Source: Oceanicella sp. SM1341
GTDB lineage: Bacteria > Pseudomonadota > Alphaproteobacteria > Rhodobacterales > Rhodobacteraceae
Direction of reading: 5' to 3'
NCBI RefSeq assembly: GCF_003448965.1
Contig: NZ_QRGC01000024.1
Coordinates: forward strand, 29,321 to 93,320
DNA length: 64,000 bases
The notes below the pieces were generated by a model, which did not search any database, was not told where the DNA came from, and saw only the letters and a program-made list of their open reading frames with translations. Positions 17,523 through 26,449 of the stretch are shown here, piece by piece; position 1 is the stretch's first letter, and each line of letters starts with the position of its first letter. The position numbers and the translations under genes are program-made.

Positions 17523-19124
17523 ATGACCAAGAAGCAAATTTTCGGTACCGATGCTGCGGAGGTTCTCGCAGGTGATGGCAGTGACGAGCGGCTCGACGCC
17601 CTGGCCGGCGACGACGTCGTGCTCGGCGGTGGCGGCGACGACGATCTCTTCGGCGGTGCGGGTGACGATGTCCTCGCGGGCGAGGACGGCAACGACAGGC
17701 TCGTGGGCGACACCGGCAACGACGTGATGCTGGGCGGCCGTGGCAATGACCGGATGGTCTGGAACAACGGCGACGGCTCCGACGTGATGGAGGGCGGCGA
17801 GGGCTACGACACCGCCGAGGCCAACGGCTCCTCCACCGGCGGCGACGAATTCCACATCACCACCGTGGGGGACCGCGTGCTGTTCGAACGGGTCAATTTC
17901 GGCCCCTTCTCGCTCGACATCGGCAGCACCGAGCGGATGATCGTGAACGGGCTGGGCGGCGACGACATCATCGACGCGAGCGGCCTGGAAGCCGGGTCCA
18001 TCAAGCTCCTCGCCTACGGCGGCGAGGGCAACGACACGCTCATCGGCGGCGCGGGCGCCGACCTGCTCTACGGCGGCTCGGGCGACGACCACCTCGAGGG
18101 CGAGGTCGGCAACGACGAGATGTACGGCGGCAACGGCCGCGACACGATGGAGTGGGACAACGGCGACGGCTCCGACCTGATGGACGGCGGCAACGGCTTC
18201 GACACCGCCGTGGTCGAGGGTGCCGAGGGCGCCGGCGACATCTTCGAGATCGCCACCGACGGTGCGAATGTCGACTTCGCCCGCACCAACCTCGGCCAGT
18301 TCACCCTCGACATCCGCAACACCGAGAAACTGGTGGTCGACGGGCTCGGCGGCGACGACGTGATCGACGCGAGCGGCCTCGCGGCCGGGTCCATCAAGCT
18401 TGTCGCCCTCGGCGGCGAGGGCAACGACACCATCATCGGCGGCGCCGGAGACGACGTGCTCAAGGGCGGGGCCGGCAACGACCATCTCGAGGGCGAGGTC
18501 GGCAACGACGAGATGTACGGCGGCAACGGCCGCGACACGATGGAATGGGACAACGGCGACGGCTCCGACCTGATGGACGGCGGCAACGGCTTCGACACCG
18601 CCGTGGTCGAGGGCGCCGAGGGCGCCGGCGACATCTTCGAGATCGCCACGGACGGTGCGAATGTCGATTTCGCCCGCACCAACCTCGGCCAGTTCACCCT
18701 CGACATCCGCAACACCGAGAAACTGGTGGTGAACGGCCTCGGCGGTGACGACGTGATCGACGCGAGCGATCTCTACGCAGGTTCCATCAAGCTGGTGGCG
18801 CTCGGCGGCAAGGGCGACGACACGCTCATCGGCGGCGCGGGAGACGACGTGCTCAAGGGCGGCGTGGGCGACGACCTGATGACCGGCGGCGCGGGAGCGG
18901 ACGTGTTCCACTTCAACGCGGGCCATGACCGGATCACCGATTTCGAGGCCGGCACCGATGTCATCCGCCTCGACGTCCCGGGTGGCTACGACAGCTACGC
19001 CGATGTCTACGCCGCCGCCGAGCAGGTGGGCTACGACGTGGTGATCGACTTCGGCCACGGCAACAGCCTGACGCTGGAGAACACCCAGCTGGGCGCCCTC
19101 GACAGCTACGACTTCATCGTCTGA
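17523..19124 (+). CDS. secreted RTX calcium-binding protein with tandem modules
   Basis: This is a 533-residue acidic, glycine-rich protein with no N-terminal signal peptide. Nonapeptide calcium repeats of the type GGxGxDxLx start near residue 30 (GGGGDDDLFGGAGDD). Between repeat blocks lie beta-type segments such as GDIFEIATDGANVDFAR that recur three times with a period of 131 residues. The C-terminus (DVFHFNAGHDRITDFEAGTD, then NSLTLEN and a hydrophobic end) matches the usual type I secretion region. The product should be exported by an ABC/TolC-type system, not encoded here, and fold with calcium outside the cell. No enzymatic domain is visible. Confidence 0.85.
   Translation: MTKKQIFGTDAAEVLAGDGSDERLDALAGDDVVLGGGGDDDLFGGAGDDVLAGEDGNDRLVGDTGNDVMLGGRGNDRMVWNNGDGSDVMEGGEGYDTAEANGSSTGGDEFHITTVGDRVLFERVNFGPFSLDIGSTERMIVNGLGGDDIIDASGLEAGSIKLLAYGGEGNDTLIGGAGADLLYGGSGDDHLEGEVGNDEMYGGNGRDTMEWDNGDGSDLMDGGNGFDTAVVEGAEGAGDIFEIATDGANVDFARTNLGQFTLDIRNTEKLVVDGLGGDDVIDASGLAAGSIKLVALGGEGNDTIIGGAGDDVLKGGAGNDHLEGEVGNDEMYGGNGRDTMEWDNGDGSDLMDGGNGFDTAVVEGAEGAGDIFEIATDGANVDFARTNLGQFTLDIRNTEKLVVNGLGGDDVIDASDLYAGSIKLVALGGKGDDTLIGGAGDDVLKGGVGDDLMTGGAGADVFHFNAGHDRITDFEAGTDVIRLDVPGGYDSYADVYAAAEQVGYDVVIDFGHGNSLTLENTQLGALDSYDFIV
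17694..18872 (+). repeat. three tandem 393-bp units inside the RTX gene
   Basis: The units run 17694-18086, 18087-18479 and 18480-18872. The second and third are nearly identical at the DNA level, including synonymous positions, while the first matches them only at the protein level. This indicates a recent in-frame duplication of 131 codons. Confidence 0.85.
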
Positions 19125-19150
19125 CCCGGGCCCGCCCCTGGCGGCCCCCG

Positions 19151-19179
19151 GCGCGGCGCATCCCTCCGGTGCGCCGCGC
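19151..19179 (+). terminator. hairpin after the RTX gene
   Basis: A perfect 10-bp stem (GCGCGGCGCA at 19151-19160 and its complement at 19170-19179) with a 9-base loop lies 26 bp after the RTX stop. No strong U-run follows. Confidence 0.5.
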
Positions 19180-19324
19180 ATCCGCCTGGGTGTTTGCCCC
19201 GGCACGCCCGATCCCCATATCAGCGCCAGCGGCGGCGGCGGGCCCGCGCGCCCGGAGCCGGTTCGTCCCGGCCCCGGGGCGGGCCGCCACCGCCCGGTAC
19301 GATCTGTCCGGACAGGGGAGGCCG

Positions 19325-19606
19325 ATGGCCGTCTACGTCGATGACATGCGCGCCCGGGTGGGGCGGTTCACGCTGTGCCACATGCTGGCCGACAGCACGG
19401 AGGAGCTGCTCGCCATGGCGACGCTGATCGGGCTGGACGCGGGCCGGATCCAGAAGCCCGGAACGTACCAGGAACATTTCGACATCTCCCGGTCCCGGCG
19501 CCGCCTCGCGCTGCGCGCCGGCGCGGTGGAGATCGACCGCGTGTACCTCGGGCGGCTGCTGCGGCTGCGCCGGGCCGCCGCCCCCCCGCCGGCCGCCGGG
19601 AGATAG
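19325..19606 (+). CDS. DUF4031 domain protein
   Basis: This is a 93-residue protein from ATG 19325, with GGGGAGG just before it. An in-frame start at 19169 only adds low-complexity residues. The sequence AVYVDDMRARVGRF, then LCHMLADSTEEL and KPGTYQEHFDIS, matches the small DUF4031 family, whose members have a YVDD start and conserved His residues. The function of the family is not established. The gene stands alone, with an unexplained 580-bp spacer behind it. Confidence 0.75.
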   Translation: MAVYVDDMRARVGRFTLCHMLADSTEELLAMATLIGLDAGRIQKPGTYQEHFDISRSRRRLALRAGAVEIDRVYLGRLLRLRRAAAPPPAAGR

Positions 19607-20187
19607 CCCCCCGGGCCGGGGAGCCGCCGCCCGGCGGCACGGCACGCTGTCTTCGGGGAGGGTGCGCCCCCTGCCGGGAATGGGGCCGGCCTCGCGAACC
19701 CGGCCCCGGCGCGACGGCGGGCACAGCTGTCGGGGCGGGCCGGTGCGGGCGAGGATCTGCCCCGGAGCCGCGCAGGCCTGGCCGCGGCGGAAGCTCCGCC
19801 GTCCACCCAGAAGGTCAAATGCCCTGCAAACGCGAATGCTCATCGCGGGATCGGGCATTGCCGGCATGTACGCGGCACTCCCGGCAGCGCGCCTGCGCGA
19901 GCAGAGCCCGGCCGGCGCGGCATGGAGGCGAAGGCGCTCAGGCAGCAGGCCAACGCCCGCGGCGGAGCGCGCCGCCGCGCTCGCCTCTGCCTGCCCCGAG
20001 CGGGGGCACGACCTCCAGGCCTGACCGGCGGGCGCACCGCGCCACAAGGATGCGGCGCGCCGCCCGGGCATTCCCCCCGCGTCCGAACCTTTTCTCCGCG
20101 CAGCGGCACCTACCCCGCGAAGGACCGCGCAGCCAGGCGCCCGCACCCCTGCCCGGTGCCGGCGCTTATCCCGGAGGAGAGACGAGA
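19607..20187. other. 580-bp region without a recognisable gene
   Basis: The region is GC-rich with mixed composition. Several open frames cross it, the longest continuous with the 281-residue gene that follows, but the encoded residues are of low complexity (Pro, Arg, Ala, Gly) and have no ribosome site. No RNA gene or IS end was seen. The last 20 bases hold the GGAGGAG ribosome site of the next gene. Confidence 0.5.
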
Positions 20188-21033
20188 ATGGCGATGAAGA
20201 TCGAAGGCATCAGCTACAAGGACAAGATCGCAGAGATGCTGCGCGACCGCGAACTTCTCGATGTGCTCATCGAGGACATCCAGAAGTTCGAGATTTTCAA
20301 GAACATGCTGCGCTTTCTCATCAGCCCGCCCCGGCCCTCGGAAGTCTACGTGCAATATCTCAGCCCACAGGCCGACTACCCCGTCAATGCCGGCAACCGC
20401 ATCGACGCCCATGTGCGCGACCTGCTGCGGAACGGCGGCAGCGACGACCCGCGCCTCTGGGGCGGCATCATCCAGCTGCTCACCGTGAAGCTGAAGCGGG
20501 ATTTCGACGACAGCATCATCCCGGCGTTCTTCAAGCGCCCCGCCTTTCTCGCCCATCACGAGAAGAAGGCGCGGGCGCTGGCCAGGAGCAAGATGGGCTC
20601 GCCCCGCACCGTGGCAAGGAACCTCGGGGTGAAGAACGTGGCGAAGCTGGAGGAGCTGATGATCGCCGCCTTCCTCAAGCGCGATTCCGTGGCGGAGGGC
20701 CTCGCGCGGGAGCTCTCGAGGGCCGAGCGCATGCAGCTGGACGGCCCTGCCCTCGTGAAGTCGCTGCGCGGCGGCGGCACGCCCGCGCCGCGCAAGCAGC
20801 CGGACACCTCCGATCGCAAGCTGGAGAAATGCGGCTTCACCCGAACCTCCGATCCCAGGCTGAAGGACCTGGTGGCGGATCTCGCCGAGTCCTACATGGC
20901 CCGCGACCGCGTGCTGGTGACCGCCGCCTTCAAGCGCATCACGGCGATCGAGGCGCCCAAGACCAGCGCCGGCAAGGCCATGGGGCTCGACGCCCTGCTC
21001 AAGGCGATGAAAACCGCGAAGGTGATCGGCTGA
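20188..21033 (+). CDS. hypothetical protein of unknown family
   Basis: This is a 281-residue, highly charged, helical and apparently cytosolic protein from ATG 20188 behind a strong GGAGGAG site. There is no signal peptide or membrane segment. The N-terminal part reads EMLRDRELLDVLIEDIQKFEIF; the middle is lysine/arginine-rich (HEKKARALARSKMGSP); the C-terminal part has LTKLEKCGF-like and SYMARDRVLVTAAFKRI segments. No catalytic motif or known fold is recognised. It is followed by a sulfotransferase in the same direction after a 199-bp AT-richer gap, so it is probably a separate unit. Confidence 0.65.
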   Translation: MAMKIEGISYKDKIAEMLRDRELLDVLIEDIQKFEIFKNMLRFLISPPRPSEVYVQYLSPQADYPVNAGNRIDAHVRDLLRNGGSDDPRLWGGIIQLLTVKLKRDFDDSIIPAFFKRPAFLAHHEKKARALARSKMGSPRTVARNLGVKNVAKLEELMIAAFLKRDSVAEGLARELSRAERMQLDGPALVKSLRGGGTPAPRKQPDTSDRKLEKCGFTRTSDPRLKDLVADLAESYMARDRVLVTAAFKRITAIEAPKTSAGKAMGLDALLKAMKTAKVIG

Positions 21034-21232
21034 GCCGGCACGCCCCCTTCGCCGGGCGGCAGGGATTTCACGCGTCGACCGCCAGCCCGGCAGATGCTAA
21101 TAGTTTGTCAATCGGAACGAACAGAATCAGAAATCCGAGCGGCTTTCACTGTCCGACCCCGGCGGGGGCATGAAATTCGCACGGGACGTGCCGCTCATGC
21201 GCAGGCAGGCGGCAGAAAACAGGGAGAATGGC

Positions 21233-22228
21233 ATGCTGAAAGATTTCAGCCGCCGGACCATCCGGGCCAACAAGCGCAAGAATATCATTTACCTCAACAA
21301 TCCGAAGGTCGGCTGCAGCACCATCAAGTCCAACCTCTGGCAAGCGATCTCCCCCCGGACCTATGATCGCGAGACGGATGTCCACGATCTCGAAGCATCG
21401 CCGTTCAGGACGGCGATCAGGTATCTCGGCTGGGCGGAAGCGGCCAACATATTCACCTTTGTCCGAAACCCCTACACGCGCCTCGTGTCCGGGTATCTCG
21501 ACAAGATCGCGGGAAACCGCAAGGACGTCTGGCGCTGGTTTTCAAAGCGTTACGGCCTTTCCGACGATGCCGAGGTGAGCTTCGACGCGTTCGTGGAGCT
21601 CATTCACGCCGATCGCCCCGAGCGCCTCGATCCGCACTGGAAGCCTCAGCATCTCAACCTGATGTATCCGTTCATCCGGCCCAACTTCGTCGGTCATCTG
21701 GAAAGCATGGACCAGGACCTGCCGAAGGTTTTCGCCCGCTTCCTGGAGGTCGAGGGCGGCGAGATCGAGAAGCGCGCGCCCCACGGCACGGGCGCGAGGA
21801 AAAAGGCATCCTCCTTCTTCGACAACTCCGAAACGGTGTCGAGGGTCCGGGAACTCTACGCGACCGACTTCGACTATTTCGGCTATTCCCGCGACCTGGA
21901 TCAGATGAAGCGCGCGGGCACGATGTCGGAGTTCCACCAGCACCCCCACACCCGGCTCGGCCTGCTCGTCAGGCTTCGCAACGCCGACGACAGGGACGAG
22001 AAGCTCGGGATCATCGACGAGATCGAGAAGCTCTCGGGCCCGGGGCAAGACAAGTTCACGCAGAACTGGATACTGTTCGAGAAACTCCGCCTTTCCCGAG
22101 GCGACCGTTCCGCGTTCGCCAGACTGAAGGAAGAGAACCTGGAGCATATAGAAGACGGCTTCGGATTTCTGCGCAGGATGTCAGGAGATCTCCCGGCCGC
22201 GCGGCCGGCGGGGGCAATGGCCCGGTAG
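21233..22228 (+). CDS. sulfotransferase family 2-type protein
   Basis: The ATG at 21233 is chosen because AGGGAG lies 6 bases before it; another ATG at 21170 adds 21 residues. The 331-residue product shows the two PAPS-binding signatures of sulfotransferases: a 5'-phosphosulfate loop in IIYLNNPKVGCSTIK near residue 25 and a 3'-phosphate site in FTFVRNPYTRLVSGYLDK near residue 80. The layout is that of the carbohydrate sulfotransferase group (Sulfotransfer_2). The acceptor is probably a surface or secreted glycan; this is inference. The promoter region at 21085-21170 is AT-richer than the surroundings, which may mark transfer. Confidence 0.8.
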   Translation: MLKDFSRRTIRANKRKNIIYLNNPKVGCSTIKSNLWQAISPRTYDRETDVHDLEASPFRTAIRYLGWAEAANIFTFVRNPYTRLVSGYLDKIAGNRKDVWRWFSKRYGLSDDAEVSFDAFVELIHADRPERLDPHWKPQHLNLMYPFIRPNFVGHLESMDQDLPKVFARFLEVEGGEIEKRAPHGTGARKKASSFFDNSETVSRVRELYATDFDYFGYSRDLDQMKRAGTMSEFHQHPHTRLGLLVRLRNADDRDEKLGIIDEIEKLSGPGQDKFTQNWILFEKLRLSRGDRSAFARLKEENLEHIEDGFGFLRRMSGDLPAARPAGAMAR

Positions 22229-22324
22229 CCCTGCAGCCGGGGCTCCGGGGGCCCGCTCTCCTCCCGGGCGCCGGGGCACACCGGCACATCGGTGAGCCCC
22301 GTGGTCTTGCCGCGGCGCTGCCCG

Positions 22325-22840
22325 TCAGACGCTGATGTCCGGTCCGTCCGGGCTCGCCTTGATGAGATAGGCGCCGCTTTCCCTGAAACTGCGGGCGGTG
22401 GCAAAGGTGTCTTCCATGAACTGGACGTAGGAAAGCCTGCCGTTTCCACCGCGCGCCAGAACCGAGAAGGGCGATGTCACCGTCTTCCCCAGGACACTCG
22501 ACGTATAGGTGAAGAAGCCGAAGATCGCCGCGCCGTCCGCGTTCTCGAAGCTGTCCTGGATCCGGAAGTCGTCCACCCTCCAGTAGCGGCCGACGTCGAT
22601 AAAGGTCCGGACCAGCCCCTCGGTGCCCTCGTTCGTTCCGGCCCAGGGCATGATCCGCTTCAGGTCGGGATGATCGTAGTTGAGCGACACGTAGACGAAA
22701 TCTTCGGTCGTGAACTGCCTGACGAACTCCAGGTCGGTCGGGTTCGACAGGATCGACCGCAGCACCGCCAGGGGCGATGTCGTCGAGGCGGGTTCGACCG
22801 TGGAAAATTCCCGGGCAAGGGCGTGTGCACTGATGGACAA
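22325..22840 (-). CDS. NTF2-like / SnoaL-like small-fold protein
   Basis: TTG 22840 is the preferred start: AAGGAGG lies 8 bases upstream, while the ATG at 22945 has no ribosome site and adds a low-complexity stretch. The 171-residue product resembles the NTF2-like superfamily: a hydrophobic helix LAVLRSILSNPTDLEFVRQF, then YVSLNYDHPDLKRIMPWAGTNEG, which is the SnoaL-type cavity segment, and strands to the end. Such proteins are polyketide cyclases, hydrolases or ligand-binding folds. It is divergent from a LysR gene and probably controlled by it. Confidence 0.7.
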   Translation of the reverse strand: MSISAHALAREFSTVEPASTTSPLAVLRSILSNPTDLEFVRQFTTEDFVYVSLNYDHPDLKRIMPWAGTNEGTEGLVRTFIDVGRYWRVDDFRIQDSFENADGAAIFGFFTYTSSVLGKTVTSPFSVLARGGNGRLSYVQFMEDTFATARSFRESGAYLIKASPDGPDISV

Positions 22841-22997
22841 GGCTGGTTCCTCCTTCTGGTCGGTTCGGGAATCCGGGCCGCCCCTCCCCCCGGAAGCCGG
22901 GCTCGACGATGCGGCGCCGGTCTGCGTCAGCGCAGTCCCGGACATGTCTTGGAGGATCGCGGTGATTGACGGAATGGGGATGTCCGTCGCAACATAC

Positions 22998-23012
22998 CGG
23001 ACATAATGTCCG
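22998..23012. promoter_or_regulatory. perfect palindrome over the LysR start codon
   Basis: CGGACAT-A-ATGTCCG is a 15-bp perfect dyad centred at 23005. It includes the ATG of the LysR gene at 23006. Related half-sites GGACAT and ATGTCC occur at about 22940 and 22979. It may be an operator for autoregulation; inference. Confidence 0.45.
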
Positions 23013-23917
23013 CAATCCTCACGATTGAATCGCTCGGCGGCCTCGTCGCGTTCTCCACCGCCGTGGAAACCGGCAGCTTCGCGGCCGCGGGGAGAAGGCT
23101 CGGGCTCTCCGCATCGGCCGTCGGCAAGGCGGTGGACCGGCTCGAAGCCACCCTGGGCCTGCGGCTGCTGAACCGCACCACCCGGTCCCTGGCCGTGACC
23201 GGCGAGGGCGACGTGCTCTATCGCCATGTCGCGCAGGTGCTGAAGCACCTCCAGGACGCAGAGCAGGAACTTCACCTTCTGCAGAAGTCGCCGCGAGGCC
23301 GTCTCAGGATAAGCGTGCCGACCGTGATCGGACGCAGGATCATCATGCCCGCGCTGCGCGACTTCCAGGCCTGCTTCCCTGACGTGACGATCGACATCAG
23401 TCTCGACGACATGAAGGTCGATATCGTCGCGGGCGGGTATGACGTGGTCCTGCGCCTCGGGGAACTCGACGATTCGGCCCTGCGCGCGCGGCGGATCGGG
23501 CCCCACACCTTCACCACCTGTGCCTCGCCCGACTATCTCGCCCGGCACGGCGTGCCCCGGACGCCGGCGGATCTCCATGCGCATTGCTGCGTGCACTACC
23601 GCTTTCCCACCACCGGCCGGCCGGAGATATGGGCGTTCGGCGGATCGCACGAGGCGAGGCCGATCAAGCCCGCCATCCTGCTGAACGACGGCGAGGCGCT
23701 CGCCTCCGCGGCGCTCGGGGGACTGGGGATCATCCAGGCGCCGAGCTATCTCGTGCGCGAGGACATCGCCGCGGGGAGGCTGCAGGCCGTCCTCGCGGAC
23801 TACACGGAAGCGCGCGGCAGCGTTTCGCTTGTCTGGCCGCCCATGTCGGCGCCGGTTCCGAAAGTGCGTGCCTTCATCGACTTCATCGCAGAGCGGGTCC
23901 GCGAGGAACTGTACTGA
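23006..23917 (+). CDS. LysR-family transcriptional regulator
   Basis: This is a 303-residue LysR protein. The N-terminal winged helix is at residues about 8-70 (AFSTAVETGSFAAAGRRLGL, then KAVDRLEATLGLRLLNRTTR). The C-terminal sensor domain is complete. The ATG at 23006 has no visible ribosome site, and a perfect palindrome spans the start codon; translation may be leaderless or inefficient. The divergent partner is the NTF2-like gene, the usual arrangement for a LysR target. Confidence 0.88.
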   Translation: MSAILTIESLGGLVAFSTAVETGSFAAAGRRLGLSASAVGKAVDRLEATLGLRLLNRTTRSLAVTGEGDVLYRHVAQVLKHLQDAEQELHLLQKSPRGRLRISVPTVIGRRIIMPALRDFQACFPDVTIDISLDDMKVDIVAGGYDVVLRLGELDDSALRARRIGPHTFTTCASPDYLARHGVPRTPADLHAHCCVHYRFPTTGRPEIWAFGGSHEARPIKPAILLNDGEALASAALGGLGIIQAPSYLVREDIAAGRLQAVLADYTEARGSVSLVWPPMSAPVPKVRAFIDFIAERVREELY

Positions 23918-24142
23918 GCCGCCCCGCCGGGGGCCCGCCTCCCTGCCGGCGACAGGGGGGCCGAAGCTGCCGCTTCGCCCGCGCATGCCGGGCCGGCGCG
24001 GCGGGCATGAGGGCGCATCGCGCGATGTGCCCCGGGCGGCACGCGCTCATGCGCGCCGCCCGGGACGGCGGGCCGGAGCCGGCATGTCGATCGCTGGCCG
24101 TGCAGGCTCGGGGGACATGCCGGACCGCAGCCCGGCCGGCGC

Positions 24143-25147
24143 TCAGGACGGGTCCGGCAGCTTGACTGTCCCGCCCGAAACGTCGATCGCCACCTTGCCG
24201 CGAAGCCCGCGCGCGCGGCCGTTCTCGAGCAGCTCGTGCGCCTCGCCGATGCGCGCCAGCGGCAGCACAGCCCCGATCACGGGCCTGATCAGGCCGCGCT
24301 CCACGAGGTTGGTCAGCGCATCGAGCTTGCCCCGGTTCTGGCGCGTGAACACGAAGTGATAGCTCGCGTTCCTGCCCCAGGCCTCGATCAGGTTCTGGGG
24401 CACCGCGATGTCGACGATGCTGACCACCCGCCCGGCATCCGCCAGCGTGAGCGGGCTCCTGCTCAGCGCATCGCCGCCGATCGTGTCGAGCACCACGTTC
24501 ACGCCCCGGCCCTTCGTGAGCTCCGCCACGGCCTCGACGTAATCCTCCTCGACGTAATCGATCACCTCATCCGCCCCGAGCGCGCGCACGAAGTCGCGCT
24601 GGCTGCCGCGCGCCGTGGTGATGACCCGGGCCCCGATCGCCTTCGCGAGCTGGATCGCCACGCTGCCCACGCCGCCGGCGCCGCCATGGATCAGGATGGT
24701 TTCCTGAACCTCGAGCCGGGCCCGCCCGACCAGGGCCTCCCACACCGTGCCGCCCACGAGCGTCAGGCTGGCCGCCTCGACATGGCTGATGTTGGCGGGC
24801 TTGCGCGCCACCAGCTCGACATCGGCGATATGCTGTTCGGCATAGGAACCGGCACCGCCGAAGATCTTCGGCGTGTAGTACACCTCGTCGCCGAGCTCGA
24901 ACTCGGTCACGTGGCTTCCCCTCTCCTCGATGACACCGGAGACATCGTGGCCGATGATGGCGGGAAGCGGCACGTATCCGGCATAGTCGCCACGGCGGAT
25001 CTGGTAATCCAGCGGATTGATCGCGGTGGCATGCACGCGCACCCGCACCTGCCGGGGGCCGACGGCCCCCACCGGGACGTCACGCAGCCTGAACGCGTCA
25101 TAGCTGCCGAATTTCTCGAGAACGATCGCCTTCATCATGTCGGTCAT
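24143..25147 (-). CDS. zinc-independent MDR-family quinone oxidoreductase / alcohol dehydrogenase-like
   Basis: ATG 25147 is chosen because AAGGAAGG lies about 10 bases upstream. The 334-residue product belongs to the medium-chain dehydrogenase/reductase family: an N-terminal GroES-like domain ([19 protein letters not shown]), the nucleotide-binding motif [20 protein letters not shown] and the [18 protein letters not shown] tail. The zinc ligands of true alcohol dehydrogenases are absent, so quinone reductase-type (NADPH:quinone or enoyl reductase) chemistry is likely. An HxlR regulator is transcribed divergently, a usual pairing for electrophile or quinone response genes. Confidence 0.88.
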   Translation of the reverse strand: MTDMMKAIVLEKFGSYDAFRLRDVPVGAVGPRQVRVRVHATAINPLDYQIRRGDYAGYVPLPAIIGHDVSGVIEERGSHVTEFELGDEVYYTPKIFGGAGSYAEQHIADVELVARKPANISHVEAASLTLVGGTVWEALVGRARLEVQETILIHGGAGGVGSVAIQLAKAIGARVITTARGSQRDFVRALGADEVIDYVEEDYVEAVAELTKGRGVNVVLDTIGGDALSRSPLTLADAGRVVSIVDIAVPQNLIEAWGRNASYHFVFTRQNRGKLDALTNLVERGLIRPVIGAVLPLARIGEAHELLENGRARGLRGKVAIDVSGGTVKLPDPS

Positions 25148-25562
25148 GATCCTGTCCCTTCCTTGCTCGGGTGATGGTGACAGGCATCTGGGGAGCACAT
25201 GCGAATGCGGAAACACGCACAAGATTCACCCTCAGTGCATTGCAGGATACCACCCTCTCCGCCCCTGCTCCGCGAGGCGGCGCGCGGCAGGACGCCCCGG
25301 GGCCGGCATGGCGGCTCCCCCTTCCCGGGTGATCGGTTGCCGGCTGACAGGTTTTCGGGTGAGGATCCGGCCCCGCGGAGCATGAACGGGGCAAGGCCCG
25401 GAGGCATCGGTCGGGGCATCCGGTTCCTTCGCAACACCCCCTGCCCGGCCGCACTCGGCGCGACGCCCGGCTGCCTCAGGTCTTGTGGGAGGCACCCCGC
25501 GGCGTATCTTCAGGTGCCGGCACAGCACATGATGCTCCTCGACGGCATGAAAGGATACCGAC
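25148..25562. other. divergent promoter region between oxidoreductase and HxlR gene
   Basis: This 415-bp region holds no gene. Its left third (25150-25260) is less GC-rich and should contain the oxidoreductase promoter. The right end carries the HxlR leader with a GATACCGAC stretch before the ATG. No palindrome stands out. Confidence 0.4.
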
Positions 25563-25928
25563 ATGGCAAAGCGTCGCCACACCAGTCTCGACAGCAACCC
25601 CGGCTGCGCCGTCGAGGCGGCGATCAGCCTGATCGACGGGAAATGGAAATGCGTCGCGCTGTGGTACCTTCACGACCGCGGCACTGTCCGCTTCAACGAG
25701 CTGATGCGGCTCATGTCGGACGTGACCCAGCGGACACTGACCAACCAGTTGCGCGAGCTCGAGGCCGACGGGCTCATCAACCGCGTCGTCTATGCCCAGG
25801 TGCCGCCCAGGGTGGAATACAGCCTCTCCGATCGGGGCCGCACCTTCATCCCGATCCTGTTGTCCCTGTCGGATTGGGGGGAGGCGAACATGGACCTGTT
25901 CCGGGGGCCGCGAGAGACGGGTTCGTGA
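25563..25928 (+). CDS. HxlR-family transcriptional regulator
   Basis: This 121-residue winged-helix regulator has the family hallmarks: a conserved N-terminal cysteine in NPGCAVEAAISLIDGKWK, the sensor-helix segment LWYLHDRGTVRFNELMRLM and the wing RTLTNQLRELEADGLINR with YSLSDRG. HxlR proteins are short dimers that respond to aldehydes, quinones or disulfide stress. It is divergent from the MDR-family oxidoreductase and likely regulates it. Confidence 0.9.
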   Translation: MAKRRHTSLDSNPGCAVEAAISLIDGKWKCVALWYLHDRGTVRFNELMRLMSDVTQRTLTNQLRELEADGLINRVVYAQVPPRVEYSLSDRGRTFIPILLSLSDWGEANMDLFRGPRETGS

Positions 25929-25981
25929 CCCTCGCCCGGGCCGCATGAGAGGCCCGCCGGCATCGCGGCGGGTCTGCTGCG

Positions 25982-26043
25982 GGCCCCGGGGCTCCTGCCG
26001 ACCACCCCCGCGCCCGGCGGCGGACGGCCCCGGGGCTCCTGCC
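25982..26043 (+). repeat. 18-bp direct repeat in a gene-free stretch
   Basis: GGCCCCGGGGCTCCTGCC occurs at 25982-25999 and at 26026-26043, 44 bp apart. The surrounding 25929-26235 interval is GC-rich and has no gene. Purpose unknown. Confidence 0.6.
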
Positions 26044-26235
26044 CGTGACGGCACCCCCCCGGCGCCCCACCGGAACGCGCGCCCTTCCCGGAAACGCCGG
26101 CCACCCGCCCCCTTGGCCCGCAGCCTCCCGCTCCCGCCGGGTCCTCCGCGCAGGGAGACCGGGGCCGGCCGGCACGCGCCGCGGCCGGGCGGGTTCCGGG
26201 GCCCTGCCTGTCAGCATCCACGTCATTGATTTTAC

Positions 26236-26311
26236 TGGTAGGTCCGGAGGGATTCGAACCCCCAACCAAGCCGTTATGAGCGGCCTGCTCTGACCGTTGA
26301 GCTACGGACCC
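26236..26311 (-). tRNA. tRNA with CAU anticodon, probable tRNA-Ile2
   Basis: Folding by eye gives a complete cloverleaf of 76 nt on the minus strand: acceptor GGGTCCG/CGGACCT, D-stem GCTC/GAGC, anticodon loop CTCATAA, T-arm with TTCGAAT, and an encoded CCA. The body (AGAGCAGGC near the D-arm, GCTTGG after the anticodon stem) resembles bacterial tRNA-Ile2, whose C34 is changed to lysidine, more than elongator tRNA-Met. The Ile2/Met choice is inference. Confidence 0.75.
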
Positions 26312-26449
26312 ACGCGCGGACTGTTTGGCACCGTTGCGCAGACGGGTCAATGGTGGCGCCGGGGCCGGCGCGACCGGGCGCGCCGCGGGTGTTCCCTTTG
26401 CCCCATCTATGCGATAAAGCGGGCGCCGGATTGCACGGGGACCGCCGCC

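Noticed and set aside
22946..23986. Longer N-terminal version of the NTF2-like protein (open to 23986)
   Set aside because: This part is antisense to the LysR gene and of shadow composition. A strong AAGGAGG site supports the TTG start at 22840.
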